Shown: positions 44,192 to 53,742, counted from the stretch's first letter. The stretch: 64,000 bases of DNA from Thermoanaerobacterium xylanolyticum LX-11 (GCF_000189775.2 NC_015555.1:2057001-2121000); one strand, 5' to 3'. Notes: generated from the letters alone by a model not told the origin. Numbers and translations: made by a program.

Positions 44192-45718
44192 TCAGGCCGT
44201 AGCCATTTCCATAATTTTCTCCTCTGTTGCATCCTTAGCATCTATAACACCGGTCATAGTACCATTAGACATAACATATATCCTATCGCTCATACCTAAT
44301 ATTTCAGGTAACTCAGAGGAAATCATTATGATGCTCATACCCCTCTTAACAAGTTCATTCATAATTGTATATATTTCAAACTTGGCTCCAACATCAATTC
44401 CTCGCGTTGGCTCATCCAATATCAACAAGTCTGGCAAAGTAAAAAGTCCTTTAGCTACTGAAACCTTTTGCTGATTACCACCAGACAAAGTCCCAACAAT
44501 TTGCTCGATAGAAGGTGCTTTAATATTTAACTCATTAAAGAATTTATTTGCAGCATTTACTTCTTTATGTTGGTCAATAAAAAGCCCACTCAATAACTGC
44601 TTGAGATTGGAAAGGGTTATATTAAATTTTATATCTTGAATCAATACAAGGCCATTCCCTTTTCTATCTTCTGTAACATATACAATTTTCTCTTTAATAG
44701 CTTTCTCTGGAGAACTTAAATGCTTTTTGACTCCATTAATATATAATTCACCTTTTATATTATAATGCTTTGTATTGCCAAAAATACTTAGAGCCATTTC
44801 AGTACGCCCTGCACCCATAAGTCCTGCAATTCCAACAATTTCACCCTTATGGACTTTAAAATTAATATTATGAAGAATTTCACGTCCTTTGCTTGGATCA
44901 TAAGCTGTCCAATTTTTCAATTCAAAACATACATCTCCATGTTTAACGTCTTCCCTCTTTGGATAAATATCTTCTATCTCTCTACCGACCATATACTTAA
45001 TTATTTCTTTTTCCTCAACTTTGCGTTTAGTGGCATCAATCGACGTAATTGTCTTTCCATCTCTTAAAACCGTGATTGTGTCAGCAATAGAAATAACTTC
45101 TTTTAATTTATGTGAGATCATTATACATGTTATGCCTTGTTGCTTTAATTCTCTTAAAATTTGTAGCAAATTATCACAATCTACTTCACTAAGCGCTGCT
45201 GTCGGCTCATCTAAAATCAAGAGTTTAACATCTTTGCTTAAGGCTTTGCCTATTTCAACAAGCTGTTGAACTCCAACACCGACATCCTTAATTTTAGTTT
45301 CAGGATTAATATTTACGCGAATTCTTTTAAGCACTTCTTTTGCTTTAATAATCGTTTCATTCCAATCTATAAACGAACCTTTTTTGATTTCGTGTCCCAA
45401 AAATATGTTTTCATAAATTGTGAGTTCCGGTATTAAAGCAAGCTCCTGATGTATTATGGCAATTCCTGCTTTTTCACTATCTTCAATACTTCTAAAATGT
45501 TGTTCAGTAGAATTTAAAATAATTCTTCCGGTAAATGTACCTGATGGGTAAACACCAGATAGAATCTTCATCAACGTTGATTTTCCTGCACCATTTTCAC
45601 CCACCAAGCAATGAATTTCTCCTCGTTTAACCTTGAAGTTTACACCATCCAGTGCTTTAACACCAGGGAATGTTTTCCCGATATTATCCATTTCAAGAAT
45701 ATATTCAGCATCTTTCAA
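44192..45718 (-). CDS. xylG: Xylose-type sugar ABC transporter ATPase, 508 aa
   Basis: Two fused ABC domains: the first with GENGAGKSTLMK, LILDEPTAALSEVD; the second with GLMGAGRTEM, TLSGGNQQKVSVAKGL, LILDEPTRGIDVG. The second Walker A is degenerate (no Lys), as is normal for XylG/RbsA. TTG start with AGGAGGTG eight bases before it. It lies between xylF (96-bp gap with a hairpin) and xylH (19 bp). Confidence 0.93.
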   Translation of the reverse strand: MKDAEYILEMDNIGKTFPGVKALDGVNFKVKRGEIHCLVGENGAGKSTLMKILSGVYPSGTFTGRIILNSTEQHFRSIEDSEKAGIAIIHQELALIPELTIYENIFLGHEIKKGSFIDWNETIIKAKEVLKRIRVNINPETKIKDVGVGVQQLVEIGKALSKDVKLLILDEPTAALSEVDCDNLLQILRELKQQGITCIMISHKLKEVISIADTITVLRDGKTITSIDATKRKVEEKEIIKYMVGREIEDIYPKREDVKHGDVCFELKNWTAYDPSKGREILHNINFKVHKGEIVGIAGLMGAGRTEMALSIFGNTKHYNIKGELYINGVKKHLSSPEKAIKEKIVYVTEDRKGNGLVLIQDIKFNITLSNLKQLLSGLFIDQHKEVNAANKFFNELNIKAPSIEQIVGTLSGGNQQKVSVAKGLFTLPDLLILDEPTRGIDVGAKFEIYTIMNELVKRGMSIIMISSELPEILGMSDRIYVMSNGTMTGVIDAKDATEEKIMEMATA

Positions 45719-45744
45719 GAGTTTGCACCTCCTAAATTAAAGTC

Positions 45745-45780
45745 GAAGGGCATGATAAGCAAGCGTTTATCCTACCCTTC
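45745..45780 (-). repeat. Intercistronic hairpin between xylF and xylG
   Basis: GAAGGGCATGATAA and TTATCCTACCCTTC pair over 14 positions with one G-U and one mismatch, loop ~8 nt, no T-run. Such hairpins often protect the abundant binding-protein mRNA. It contains TTGCTTATCATGCC (minus strand), also found in the hairpin at 12487-12548. Confidence 0.65.
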
Positions 45781-45814
45781 CAACTTGTATAACGTAATAA
45801 TAAACAGTCTATTA

Positions 45815-46990
45815 TTATTGTATTGGAACAACTTTACCGTTGTCTATTTTATACAATCCTGAAGAATTAATAATACTTTCAGCATTATCCTTTGTAACGA
45901 TAGTCAAAGGAGCTTTCGTTGCAGGAACGTCTTTACTACCATTATTGTAGGTTGTTACGATACATGATGGCTTTTCATTATTGTTAATAGAATCAACTAT
46001 ATCTTTAACGTCAGCAACAAGTTTTGCATCTGATTTCCAAACTGTCATGCTCTGCTTACCATCTAAGATGTACTGCAATGAAGCCTGTGTAAAGTCCTGA
46101 CCTGTTGAGTAAATCTGAGTAACATCTTTGTCTGCTCTGAATGTATCTGTTATAGCACGTGATGTATCATCATTTGGAGCAAGAACATAAACAACACCCT
46201 TCTGATCTGCTTTTGCTTTTGCCAAGTTAGCTTGTGCTAATGTCTTAGCAGTTGCTGGATCCCAGTTTGTTGTAATCTGACCTATAATTTGAGCTAATTG
46301 ACTGTGATTAAGTGTTGCTGTGTTTTTCAGTGAATCAGCAATACTTGAATTTTCTATTACGAATGTACCATCAGCAATCTTTGGTTGAAGAACACTCCAT
46401 GCACCCTGGAAGAATAAGAATGCATTGTTATCTGAAGGAGCACCTGCATATAAATACAAGTGATTGCCTGTACCCTTAGCATTATCAACCAAATATTGGG
46501 CTTGAGCTGCACCAACAGCTACACTGTCAAATGTTACATAGTAGTCAACATTTGGTGTATTCATTATAAGTCTGTCATAAGAAATAACTTTAACACCTTT
46601 ATCATGAGCCTCGTTTACTTCAGCCGCTGCTGCAGTTGCATCCTGTGGGCATATAACAATCGTCTTTGCGCCCTTAGATATAAGACTTTCAACGTTTGTT
46701 TTTTCAGTAGCGGTATCTCCATTACTATAAAGAATTGTCGCACCTGGCAATGCTTGTTCAAATTGTTTCTGTGCCATTGGCCATCTTGATTCAGCTTTTG
46801 TTGGTAGCACTATACCAACATTTGAATACTTACCTGCAGCATTTGAGCTTGTATTGCTTGAACTTGTATTACTTGAACTTGTATTGCTTGAGCCTGTGCT
46901 GCTTGAGCTTGTACTATTCCCACAACCTGCAAATGCGAAAGTTGCAAAAACCATCAAAGCAACTACAAGCCATAACCTAAATGTTTTCAT
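45815..46990 (-). CDS. xylF: Xylose-binding lipoprotein of the ABC transporter, 391 aa
   Basis: Periplasmic-binding-protein fold (type I) exported as a lipoprotein: signal peptide with lipobox FAGC at about residue 22, a Ser/Thr/Asn-rich linker (about 25-50), then VGIVLPTKAESRWPMAQKQF, ICPQDATAAAAEV, VISYDRLIMNTPNVDYYVTFD and APNDDTSRAITD, the XylF/ChvE pattern. It binds the sugar outside the cell and hands it to XylH/XylG. ATG with AAAGGGG. First gene of the transporter operon, preceded by the terminator of the sensor cassette. Confidence 0.92.
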   Translation of the reverse strand: MKTFRLWLVVALMVFATFAFAGCGNSTSSSSTGSSNTSSSNTSSSNTSSNAAGKYSNVGIVLPTKAESRWPMAQKQFEQALPGATILYSNGDTATEKTNVESLISKGAKTIVICPQDATAAAAEVNEAHDKGVKVISYDRLIMNTPNVDYYVTFDSVAVGAAQAQYLVDNAKGTGNHLYLYAGAPSDNNAFLFFQGAWSVLQPKIADGTFVIENSSIADSLKNTATLNHSQLAQIIGQITTNWDPATAKTLAQANLAKAKADQKGVVYVLAPNDDTSRAITDTFRADKDVTQIYSTGQDFTQASLQYILDGKQSMTVWKSDAKLVADVKDIVDSINNNEKPSCIVTTYNNGSKDVPATKAPLTIVTKDNAESIINSSGLYKIDNGKVVPIQ

Positions 46991-47136
46991 AAATACTATC
47001 CCCTTTCTGTTTTTTGTATTTTCGCTATATATATTCTACAAACATCTTTATTTCGCCTCTAAAACATTTTTTGTTTTTATTCATTTTTTTGCTTTAAATA
47101 ATTTTATTTAAAATTTTATCTGGATTATTTTATGAC

Positions 47137-47165
47137 AAAAAAATAAAGGCTTTAAGCCTTAAAAA
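47137..47165 (-). terminator. Terminator of the sensor cassette
   Basis: AAGGC/GCCTT within AAGGCTTTAAGCCTT, flanked on the minus strand by a T-run (47137-47143). It separates the sensor genes from xylFGH. Confidence 0.7.
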
Positions 47166-47167
47166 AA

Positions 47168-48235
47168 TCAATTGGTATATCTGTAAACATCGTCGCGGCT
47201 ATGGAAGCCATCTTTAATCACAGTATCGTCTATGTTAGTCTTATCAACCGCTATTGGCTCCAGCTTGTAATATGGAACATTGTACTTCCCATCGTAAATC
47301 GTATTGCCTACGTTTAATTTCTCCCCTTTTGCCAATTTCACTGCCAACTTCGCCGCATCTCCAGCAAGTTTATCAATTGGCTTGTATATAGTCATAAGCT
47401 GAGTACCCTCTATTATTCTCTGACATGCGGCAAGGTCAGCATCTTGCGCCACAACAGCCACCTTGCCTGCCAACCTGTGTTCTGACAATGCTTCAATTAT
47501 GCCATTTGCCAATCCGTCGTCACCAGCAATTATTGCATCTATCTTATAATTTTCCTGTATATATTTTTCAGTAGATTGAAATGCGTATTCTGACATCCAG
47601 TTTGGACACCATTCCTCCCCTAATATGTGTATGTCTCCGCTTTTAACCTTTGGAAGCAATACGCTGTCATACCCTTCTTTAAGCATCTTTGTGTTGTTGT
47701 CATTTGTAGCACCATTTATTATGAGATAATTGCCTTTTGGATACCTTTTAATCAGGTATTCTGCCATTAGCTTTCCGACCTTTACATTATCAAATGAAAT
47801 ATATAAATCTACATTTGAATTTAAGACAAGCCTATCGTAGGAAATAACCTTGACACCTGCCTTTTTAGCCATCTCCACCGCTGCAGAAGCTTTCTTAAGA
47901 TCGTTTGGAACAATAACAAGTACATCAATCTTCTTGTCCAGCAAATATTTCACTTGCTTTATCTGATCCTCGTCATCATTGTTTGCATTTTGCACAAAAA
48001 CTTCTGCTCCCAACTCTTTCGCTTTTGCCATGAATATATCCCGATCCTTTACCCATCTTTCTTCTTTTAAAGTGCCAAGAGAAAATCCTATCTTTATCAC
48101 ATTTTTATCACTTGTATCGTCGACATATTTGTTAGTTTCATAATATTTGTATATCCTGTTTCCTAATAACACCAGAAGAACTATCAATATCAACGTAAGC
48201 AGCACTAATATCACATCTCTTAGTTTAACTTTCAA
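47168..48235 (-). CDS. Membrane-anchored xylose-binding sensor protein (XylFII-like), ~355 aa
   Basis: An uncleaved N-terminal membrane helix (DVILVLLTLILIVLLVLLGN, about 7-26) anchors a XylF-like binding domain: IGFSLGTLKEERWVKDRDIF, IVPNDLKKASAAVE, VISYDRLVLNSNVDLYISFD, AGDDGLANGII. In Clostridium beijerinckii, XylFII docks on the LytS kinase and reports xylose, switching on xylFGH through LytR; this gene sits in the same company, so I infer that role. Start: TTG eight bases after GGAGG, overlapping the regulator stop by 11 bp. Confidence 0.8.
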   Translation of the reverse strand: MKVKLRDVILVLLTLILIVLLVLLGNRIYKYYETNKYVDDTSDKNVIKIGFSLGTLKEERWVKDRDIFMAKAKELGAEVFVQNANNDDEDQIKQVKYLLDKKIDVLVIVPNDLKKASAAVEMAKKAGVKVISYDRLVLNSNVDLYISFDNVKVGKLMAEYLIKRYPKGNYLIINGATNDNNTKMLKEGYDSVLLPKVKSGDIHILGEEWCPNWMSEYAFQSTEKYIQENYKIDAIIAGDDGLANGIIEALSEHRLAGKVAVVAQDADLAACQRIIEGTQLMTIYKPIDKLAGDAAKLAVKLAKGEKLNVGNTIYDGKYNVPYYKLEPIAVDKTNIDDTVIKDGFHSRDDVYRYTN

Positions 48236-49820
48236 ACGCAACACCTCCTTTTGATACTCTATTTTTGTAATCTGTAGGAGTCATGCCTGTCTCCTTTCTA
48301 AATATCCTGCTAAAATAGTTAGGATCATTGTATCCTACCTTAAAGCAAACCTCCTTTACACTTGTGGTTTCGTCCTGCAAAAACTCTTTCGCCTTTTCTA
48401 TTCTTACTCGAGTGATGTAATCAACAAAATTGCAATTTGTCTCTTCTTTAAACATCTTGCTGAAATAGTGATAGCTTATGCTTAGCATCTGGGCCACATC
48501 GTAAAGTTTTATATCTTTATGGTAATTTTCATTTATATAATCAATAGCCTTTGCAATAAGTCCTGTGTAGTATTTCTCCCTATTTTTGTGCAATTTCGTT
48601 ATAACGTTTGATACAAATTTTGAAAACATGCCTTTTAGGCTATCTATTTCGTCGGCCTTTAAAATATCAATAATCAAATTTTCTTCTAATACTGACGTAA
48701 CATCACAGTACGTGTTGATTTTAGTCATAACTTCAATAAGAAGGCTAAATACCTTCGATTTAATCATTTCTATACTATCTTCATAATTATGTTGCAATTT
48801 TTTAAAAATACTGTTGACATTAATTAAAGCTCCGTCAATGCTATTGGATATGATATTTTCTACAAGCTCAGCCGTATCATAATTTAAATCAAGTTCTTTT
48901 GTTTCAGATAACTTAATGTCATCAAAATGTGTTATAGCGTCAGAACCTGTCTTTATGGCAAATAAAGCTTCATCATATGACTTCGAAAAATAAGCTGTCT
49001 CATACGGTCTGCCTATGCCTATTCTGACTCCTATCTCGATGTTTCTCATCTCTTTTAAAATCATTTCGCAAAAGCTAATTGAATCATTTTTAATTATATA
49101 TAGATCATCATAAGCTACTGTAGGAACATAGACTATTATCCTGTCAAGCAAAATAGTTGCAAGGCAATCTCTTAAACTTTTTATATATTCTTTAAGGTGC
49201 ATCAGCTTTTCGTGCACTTTAACATTTCCCATAAAGATATCCGAATCTGTACTGTCTTTATCAATCAAAACGACCACGGCAAAACCCATATCCAATTTAA
49301 TATTAAATATATTTCCATAAAAATCAATATCTTCCTGTTTAAAATTAGACGATGATAAGGAATATATCATTTCATTTTCAATATATGGCAGTATCGCTGT
49401 CATTTTTTCCTTCATTTCTAATTCTTTTGCCATATCTTCGCGCTTTTTTTCTACCAATCTTTTGACTTTTTTGACTGTATCTATGACCTTGTTTTTATTT
49501 AGCGGTTTTAAAAGGTAGTCTACTACATCCAGGTTTATTGCCTCTTTTGCATAGTTGAAATAATCATAAGCTGTGATTATGACAAACTCTATATCATTGT
49601 GGCTTTCCTTAATTCTCTTAATTGCCTCTATGCCATCTATGCCAGGCATTCTTATGTCCATGAATACAACATCAGGTTTTAACATATTAGCTTTTTCTAT
49701 GGCTTCTCTTCCCGATTTTGCAAAATCTACAACTTCCACATCATCACAGTTATTATCAATGACAAATTTTACAGAATCCACCACTATCTGCTCGTCATCT
49801 GCTATAAGTATTTTTATCAT
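48225..49820 (-). CDS. YesN-type response regulator, receiver plus AraC DNA-binding domain, 531 aa
   Basis: Receiver domain 1-120 with IADDEQ, phospho-acceptor Asp55 (VFMDIRMPGIDG) and Lys in LLKPLNKNK; a long middle region (about 125-420) of unknown fold; and an AraC-type double helix-turn-helix at about 425-525 (DVAQMLSISYHYFSKMFKEETNCNF, VCFKVGYNDPNYFSRIFRKETGMTP). Likely activates xylFGH on phosphorylation by the adjacent kinase, whose stop overlaps its ATG by four bases. Confidence 0.9.
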   Translation of the reverse strand: MIKILIADDEQIVVDSVKFVIDNNCDDVEVVDFAKSGREAIEKANMLKPDVVFMDIRMPGIDGIEAIKRIKESHNDIEFVIITAYDYFNYAKEAINLDVVDYLLKPLNKNKVIDTVKKVKRLVEKKREDMAKELEMKEKMTAILPYIENEMIYSLSSSNFKQEDIDFYGNIFNIKLDMGFAVVVLIDKDSTDSDIFMGNVKVHEKLMHLKEYIKSLRDCLATILLDRIIVYVPTVAYDDLYIIKNDSISFCEMILKEMRNIEIGVRIGIGRPYETAYFSKSYDEALFAIKTGSDAITHFDDIKLSETKELDLNYDTAELVENIISNSIDGALINVNSIFKKLQHNYEDSIEMIKSKVFSLLIEVMTKINTYCDVTSVLEENLIIDILKADEIDSLKGMFSKFVSNVITKLHKNREKYYTGLIAKAIDYINENYHKDIKLYDVAQMLSISYHYFSKMFKEETNCNFVDYITRVRIEKAKEFLQDETTSVKEVCFKVGYNDPNYFSRIFRKETGMTPTDYKNRVSKGGVAFES

Positions 49821-51325
49821 GCTGCACTACCCCTTCCATCAGGAATCTTTAAAGTCACCCTTGTTCCATATCCTATGCGGCTTTCTATCTCTATGACATC
49901 ACTTATATTGGGCTTATTGTAGTATAGCCTTAAGCGGTTTATCACATTGTGCATTCCAATGCCTGTGACATGCTTATTCTCATCGTTGTCAGGATCATCC
50001 GCAGCCAAAATCTTATCAATACTTTCCTTAGACATTCCCATACCGTTGTCTATGACATCAATATGAATACTATCTCCTACTCTTTTAATCTCTATCTTTA
50101 TATGGCCATCTCCCTCCATGTCTTCTATACCATGAATGAATGCATTTTCAACAACAGGCTGAACAATTGTACAAGGCACTTTTACATCTAAAAGTTTCTC
50201 ATCTATGTCCGCCTGAAATTCCACCTTATCGCCAAATCTTGTCTTTAGAATGTACATGTAATTAAACACATTGTCTATTTCTTCTTTCAGCGTAACTGGT
50301 TTATCAAGTTTTCTGAGATTGTACCTGAAAAGATCCGCCACCTTTTCTATAAATTCAGATGATTTTTCTGCGCCTTCCATCATAGCAATTTGTGATGCTG
50401 CGTTTAAAGTATTAAATAAAAAATGTGGATTTATCTGGGACTGAAGTGCCTTTAATTCCGATTCTCTCAAGATATTTTTCATCTTAAGGTTCTGCATCTC
50501 TTGTTCTTTAAGACGCTTTTCTACTTTAGCCTGCATTTTTATCTCATCTATATAATTTTTAATGTTAGTAACCATATTGTTAAAAGCATCAGCCAAGATA
50601 TTAACTTCATCATCTGTCTTTATTTTAATTGGATCTATGTCAAAATCCCCTTTTGAAATCCTCAATGCTGTGTCAGATAACTCTGAAATCGGCTTTGTTA
50701 TCCTATAAGTGTATATAATTCCCAACACGATATTTAAAACCACAGATATAGCTATCAGAAAAATATTTAAAAAGCTTATAAAAACCATATTCTTAGATAT
50801 TTTGTTGTATTTTATTGTACCTTCCTGAAGTTTATTGTACATTAAATTATTGATGTACAATTTTATATAATCATTTATTTTATTAGCTCTTGTGAAATAC
50901 TCTATATATTCGCTGCTTATTCTGCCTCTCTTGGCATTTACAGCTTTATCTGTCTCAGATAGAAGGCTTATTATCATATTGCCAATGTCCTTTTGCATGA
51001 GGCTGTCATTATCATATGCTGATATGCTCATCATGTCTTCAGCACTATTGTTTAGCTTGTTGCTAATGGTATAATAATTTAGAAGCGAATCGGAAGATTT
51101 TGTGGAAAGATAGTTCTCAACTTCTGTCTCCAGAGAATTTATGTCGTTATTTAGACTGTTTAAGTACACATAATCAGTAAAAATAGACTTTAACCTGTCT
51201 ATTACAATTTTCGCATTATAATAAGAGTATATGCTTGTAATCCCCATAATAAGTGTAGTTATCAAAAGATGTGCAAATATTTTTCTTCTTATTCCTTTAA
51301 ACTGAAATAAACTCTTATTCACCAT
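49817..51325 (-). CDS. LytS/YesM-type sensor histidine kinase, 502 aa
   Basis: Two membrane helices (about 14-36 and 180-207) enclose a ~145-residue outside domain with helical heptad-like character and no recognised ligand fold. HAMP follows at about 205-260, then His_kinase with phospho-His301 (SQINPHFLFNTLNAAS) and HATPase (VVENAFIHGIE, VIDNGMGMS, GIGMHNVINRLRLYY). The helical outside domain is what would be expected if sugar is sensed through a binding protein. ATGA overlap with the regulator; 8 bp after the upstream binding-protein gene. Confidence 0.9.
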   Translation of the reverse strand: MVNKSLFQFKGIRRKIFAHLLITTLIMGITSIYSYYNAKIVIDRLKSIFTDYVYLNSLNNDINSLETEVENYLSTKSSDSLLNYYTISNKLNNSAEDMMSISAYDNDSLMQKDIGNMIISLLSETDKAVNAKRGRISSEYIEYFTRANKINDYIKLYINNLMYNKLQEGTIKYNKISKNMVFISFLNIFLIAISVVLNIVLGIIYTYRITKPISELSDTALRISKGDFDIDPIKIKTDDEVNILADAFNNMVTNIKNYIDEIKMQAKVEKRLKEQEMQNLKMKNILRESELKALQSQINPHFLFNTLNAASQIAMMEGAEKSSEFIEKVADLFRYNLRKLDKPVTLKEEIDNVFNYMYILKTRFGDKVEFQADIDEKLLDVKVPCTIVQPVVENAFIHGIEDMEGDGHIKIEIKRVGDSIHIDVIDNGMGMSKESIDKILAADDPDNDENKHVTGIGMHNVINRLRLYYNKPNISDVIEIESRIGYGTRVTLKIPDGRGSAA

Positions 51326-51333
51326 AACACCTA

Positions 51334-52341
51334 CTAATCTTTTTGTTTTATCTTATCCTCATACTCTTTTACATTGCTTTTAGTTATTATATTTACACCT
51401 GTGTCTATAAAAGTAGAAACATTGTTATTTTTTTTGATCTCAATCATGGCTTTAATGCTTTCATAACCCATCTTATATGGATCGCTCACAACTGTACCGT
51501 AAATTATGCCTTTGTCAACGTACCTTAATATATCAGGTGTATCACCATACCCAACTATAGATATTTCACCTACCTTGCTGAAATCCACCACCACTTGTGC
51601 GGCACCAATTGTATCCACAGAATCTGTAATGTACAAAGCATTTATACCATTGTTGCTATTTATGATGGATTGAGTTATTTCTTCTGCACTTAAAGCACCT
51701 AACTGTGACGTATATACTTTTGAAACTTTCATACCCGGTACACTGTTTATAATGCTTAAGAATCCATTCAGTTTTAAGTTCTGGCTTGTTGTGTCATTTC
51801 CTACATCATTGCTCATGATAACAGCTATATTGGCTTTGCCTCCTGTAGACTGTTTCATAAGCTTTCCAGCTTCTTCTCCCAAAATAAAGCTGTTGGCACC
51901 TACAAAAGATTTCCTTTTGCTGTCTTTTAAATCATTTTCAATCGTAACAACAGGTATATTGTTTGCATACGCTTCATCTATCAACGTATTGAAGTCCCCA
52001 TCATATGAAACATGTGTTATAATACCATCTACTTTTGATAAAACTGCTATATCAAGAAACTCTAATTCTTCGTCAATATTATTAAACTTTGGAGCATTAA
52101 ATTCGACAGCGACGTTGTAGTATTTTGCAGCATCTTCCGCACCTTTTTGCACTTCTTTCCAAAACGGATCCACTGAATTTTGTGCTACTAAATAAAAGTG
52201 ATATAACGGTTTACCTGATAAAACAGGTTCTTCGATCTGCTGAAATTTATATAAAAAAATACTTGATATTGCAATTAGCGTTAACAATATCAATATTATA
52301 TTTTTCTTAAAGAACTTAAAGATGCTATGCAACGTTTTCAT
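51334..52341 (-). CDS. Second membrane-anchored periplasmic-binding-protein sensor, 335 aa
   Basis: Uncleaved N-terminal helix (about 14-28, no lipobox), then a type I sugar-binding fold of the RbsB class: YHFYLVAQNSVDPFWKEVQKGAEDAAK, DGIITHVSYDGDFNTLIDEAYANNIPVVTIEND, GANSFILGEEAGKLM, ALYITDSVDTIGAAQ. It is only distantly like XylF. First gene of the four-gene sensor operon, 8 bp before the kinase, so it probably feeds the same kinase. Ligand unknown. Confidence 0.82.
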   Translation of the reverse strand: MKTLHSIFKFFKKNIILILLTLIAISSIFLYKFQQIEEPVLSGKPLYHFYLVAQNSVDPFWKEVQKGAEDAAKYYNVAVEFNAPKFNNIDEELEFLDIAVLSKVDGIITHVSYDGDFNTLIDEAYANNIPVVTIENDLKDSKRKSFVGANSFILGEEAGKLMKQSTGGKANIAVIMSNDVGNDTTSQNLKLNGFLSIINSVPGMKVSKVYTSQLGALSAEEITQSIINSNNGINALYITDSVDTIGAAQVVVDFSKVGEISIVGYGDTPDILRYVDKGIIYGTVVSDPYKMGYESIKAMIEIKKNNNVSTFIDTGVNIITKSNVKEYEDKIKQKD

Positions 52342-52442
52342 AATTATCTCTTGCCCCCTACCCCTAAATATTACAACAGGGATTGAAATTTTTCAATAGC
52401 CACATATTAAGTTAATGTCACACAATATTTTTTATTCTACAC

Positions 52443-52471
52443 AAAAACAAAAATCCTCTTTCGAGGATTAA
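52443..52471 (-). terminator. Terminator of trpP
   Basis: AATCCTC/GAGGATT stem with a 4-base loop, followed on the minus strand by TTTTTGTTTTTG. Confidence 0.75.
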
Positions 52472-52485
52472 TATATGTCAAAGTG

Positions 52486-53013
52486 CTATTTATTTATAGC
52501 AAGTGTGGACCTGGAGACTTTTTTTATGATGTAGTATCCAATGACTGTAACTATAGTATTTACTACTGCTGTAGGTATTACAACCGTCAACATCAATAGG
52601 TAAAATGGACCCGGCAGTCCTGCTACAATTGATACAACGCCTAAAAAAACAGAACCTGAAATGATTGTCCCTATGATACCAACTACTCCAGCGATAATTC
52701 CATCATTTATTCTATTTCTTAACACTTTAAGCATCAAAATTATGATTGTAGATGTGACAAGTTTATCAATTGGATTTGCAATCTGTCCCCCAGGCATAGA
52801 TCCTGTCAATGCCGTCAATATTCCTGCGATGATCGCTGTTACATAATTGATTTTTAGATCGTCAACGATCATCAGTGATATAAAAAGCATTGAAAGCATA
52901 AAATCTGGCCTCATATTTAGCATGAAAGCAGGTGTGATAAAATGCAGCACTACACCAATAGCCATAAGCAGTGCACAAAGTACAAACTCTCTCAACGTCT
53001 TTCTTGTATCCAA
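52486..53013 (-). CDS. trpP: Tryptophan transporter TrpP, 175 aa
   Basis: Small membrane protein with five to six hydrophobic segments, similar to Bacillus TrpP (YhaG): FVLCALLMAIGVVLHFITPAF, MRPDFMLSMLFISLMI and LTGSMPGGQIANPIDKLVTS. Imports tryptophan. The TTG at 53013, about seven bases after GGGGGG, gives MDTRKTLREF; upstream frame extensions run into the leader's poly-T. The T-box leader reads tryptophan (UGG), which independently supports the assignment. Confidence 0.88.
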   Translation of the reverse strand: MDTRKTLREFVLCALLMAIGVVLHFITPAFMLNMRPDFMLSMLFISLMIVDDLKINYVTAIIAGILTALTGSMPGGQIANPIDKLVTSTIIILMLKVLRNRINDGIIAGVVGIIGTIISGSVFLGVVSIVAGLPGPFYLLMLTVVIPTAVVNTIVTVIGYYIIKKVSRSTLAINK

Positions 53014-53050
53014 ACTCTTCACCCCCCTTCTTAAAAAAAAAAGCAAATTA

Positions 53051-53300
53051 AAAAGCCTTCCACCCCAAATGTAGGGGCGAAAGGCTATGCTTCCACGGTG
53101 CCACCCTTATTAAGACAATATGTCTTATCTCTAAGCACACCAACATGTGCATCACATATAACGGTGTTTACCGGCTCGGCTACTACACTTCACCTCACAT
53201 CTCACAGGCCCATTCGCTAAAGCTATAATAATCAGGCTCACACCATCCCTGACTCGCTTGTATTAGTCGCTCAAGCTACTATTCCTGATCATCGAAGAAT
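53051..53300 (-). promoter_or_regulatory. T-box riboswitch, tryptophan specifier UGG
   Basis: Minus strand leader of trpP. T-box core AGGGUGGCACCGUGG at 53107-53093; terminator AGCCUU..CGCCCC pairing GGGGUG..AAGGCU then UUUUU (53086-53051). Stem I has AGUAG and GGGAUGGUGUGAG-like elements, and the specifier loop reads GAA-UGG-GCC with UGG at 53212-53210, the same frame as GAA-CUC-GCC in the leuS leader. It fills most of the gap 53014-53434. Confidence 0.93.
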
Positions 53301-53394
53301 CTTTTATTTTTTATCATTATACAGCAATAAAATGGATTTGTCAATCATTTTTTAAATTTTTGGACAATAATCGCATTTGAAATTTTATTGCAAT

Positions 53395-53428
53395 AAAAAC
53401 AATCTCCTCAGCAAAAAACTGAGGAGAT
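53395..53428 (-). terminator. Terminator of the small hydrophobic protein gene
   Basis: ATCTCCTCAG/CTGAGGAGAT, a 10-bp perfect stem with a 7-base loop, then TTGTTTTTATTG on the minus strand. Confidence 0.8.
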
Positions 53429-53434
53429 ATTGTG

Positions 53435-53599
53435 CTATCTTTGTACTGTCGGTCTAAACATGTCTAAAACTCCTAATACGACGTGAGCCAATCCAAAGCC
53501 AGTAATTCCAGCACCCAGCATTCCACCTGTCATAAGTCCTGCAGCCGTCACAGCGGCTCCAACACCAGTAACAACCCAACTTGTAGTTCTTCCATTCAT
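53435..53599 (-). CDS. Small hydrophobic protein, 54 aa
   Basis: MNGRTTSWVV... with a Gly/Ala-rich hydrophobic stretch (about residues 8-48) ending LDMFRPTVQR. The ATG follows GGGGAGG at a good distance, and a terminator comes 7 bp after the stop, so a short independent gene is credible even though a longer frame exists upstream. No family recognised; possibly a membrane peptide. Confidence 0.6.
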   Translation of the reverse strand: MNGRTTSWVVTGVGAAVTAAGLMTGGMLGAGITGFGLAHVVLGVLDMFRPTVQR

Positions 53600-53690
53600 A
53601 ATATGCGCCTCCCCAATCAATATTGTTTGTAAAAAAAGAAAAAATATAACCTTGTTTATTTTTAAATAAAAATTACAAAAATATACATTT

Positions 53691-53726
53691 AAAAAGCTCT
53701 CTTTTGAAAATATCAAAAGAGAGCTT
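53691..53726 (-). terminator. Terminator downstream of the galactoside operon and mglC fossil
   Basis: AAGCTCTCTTTTGA/TCAAAAGAGAGCTT, a 14-bp perfect stem with a 5-base loop, then TTTTTAAA on the minus strand. It lies 17 bp after the stop of the fossil permease tail and may originally have ended that operon. Confidence 0.85.
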
Positions 53727-53742
53727 CCCATATTCTTTGATT

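Noticed and set aside
44849-45269. Plus-strand frames opposite xylG
   Set aside because: Antisense shadows of conserved ABC ATPase sequence.
47000-47167. A second sugar-binding gene or small frame between the XylFII-like gene and xylF
   Set aside because: Only a terminator and AT-rich promoter DNA are visible.
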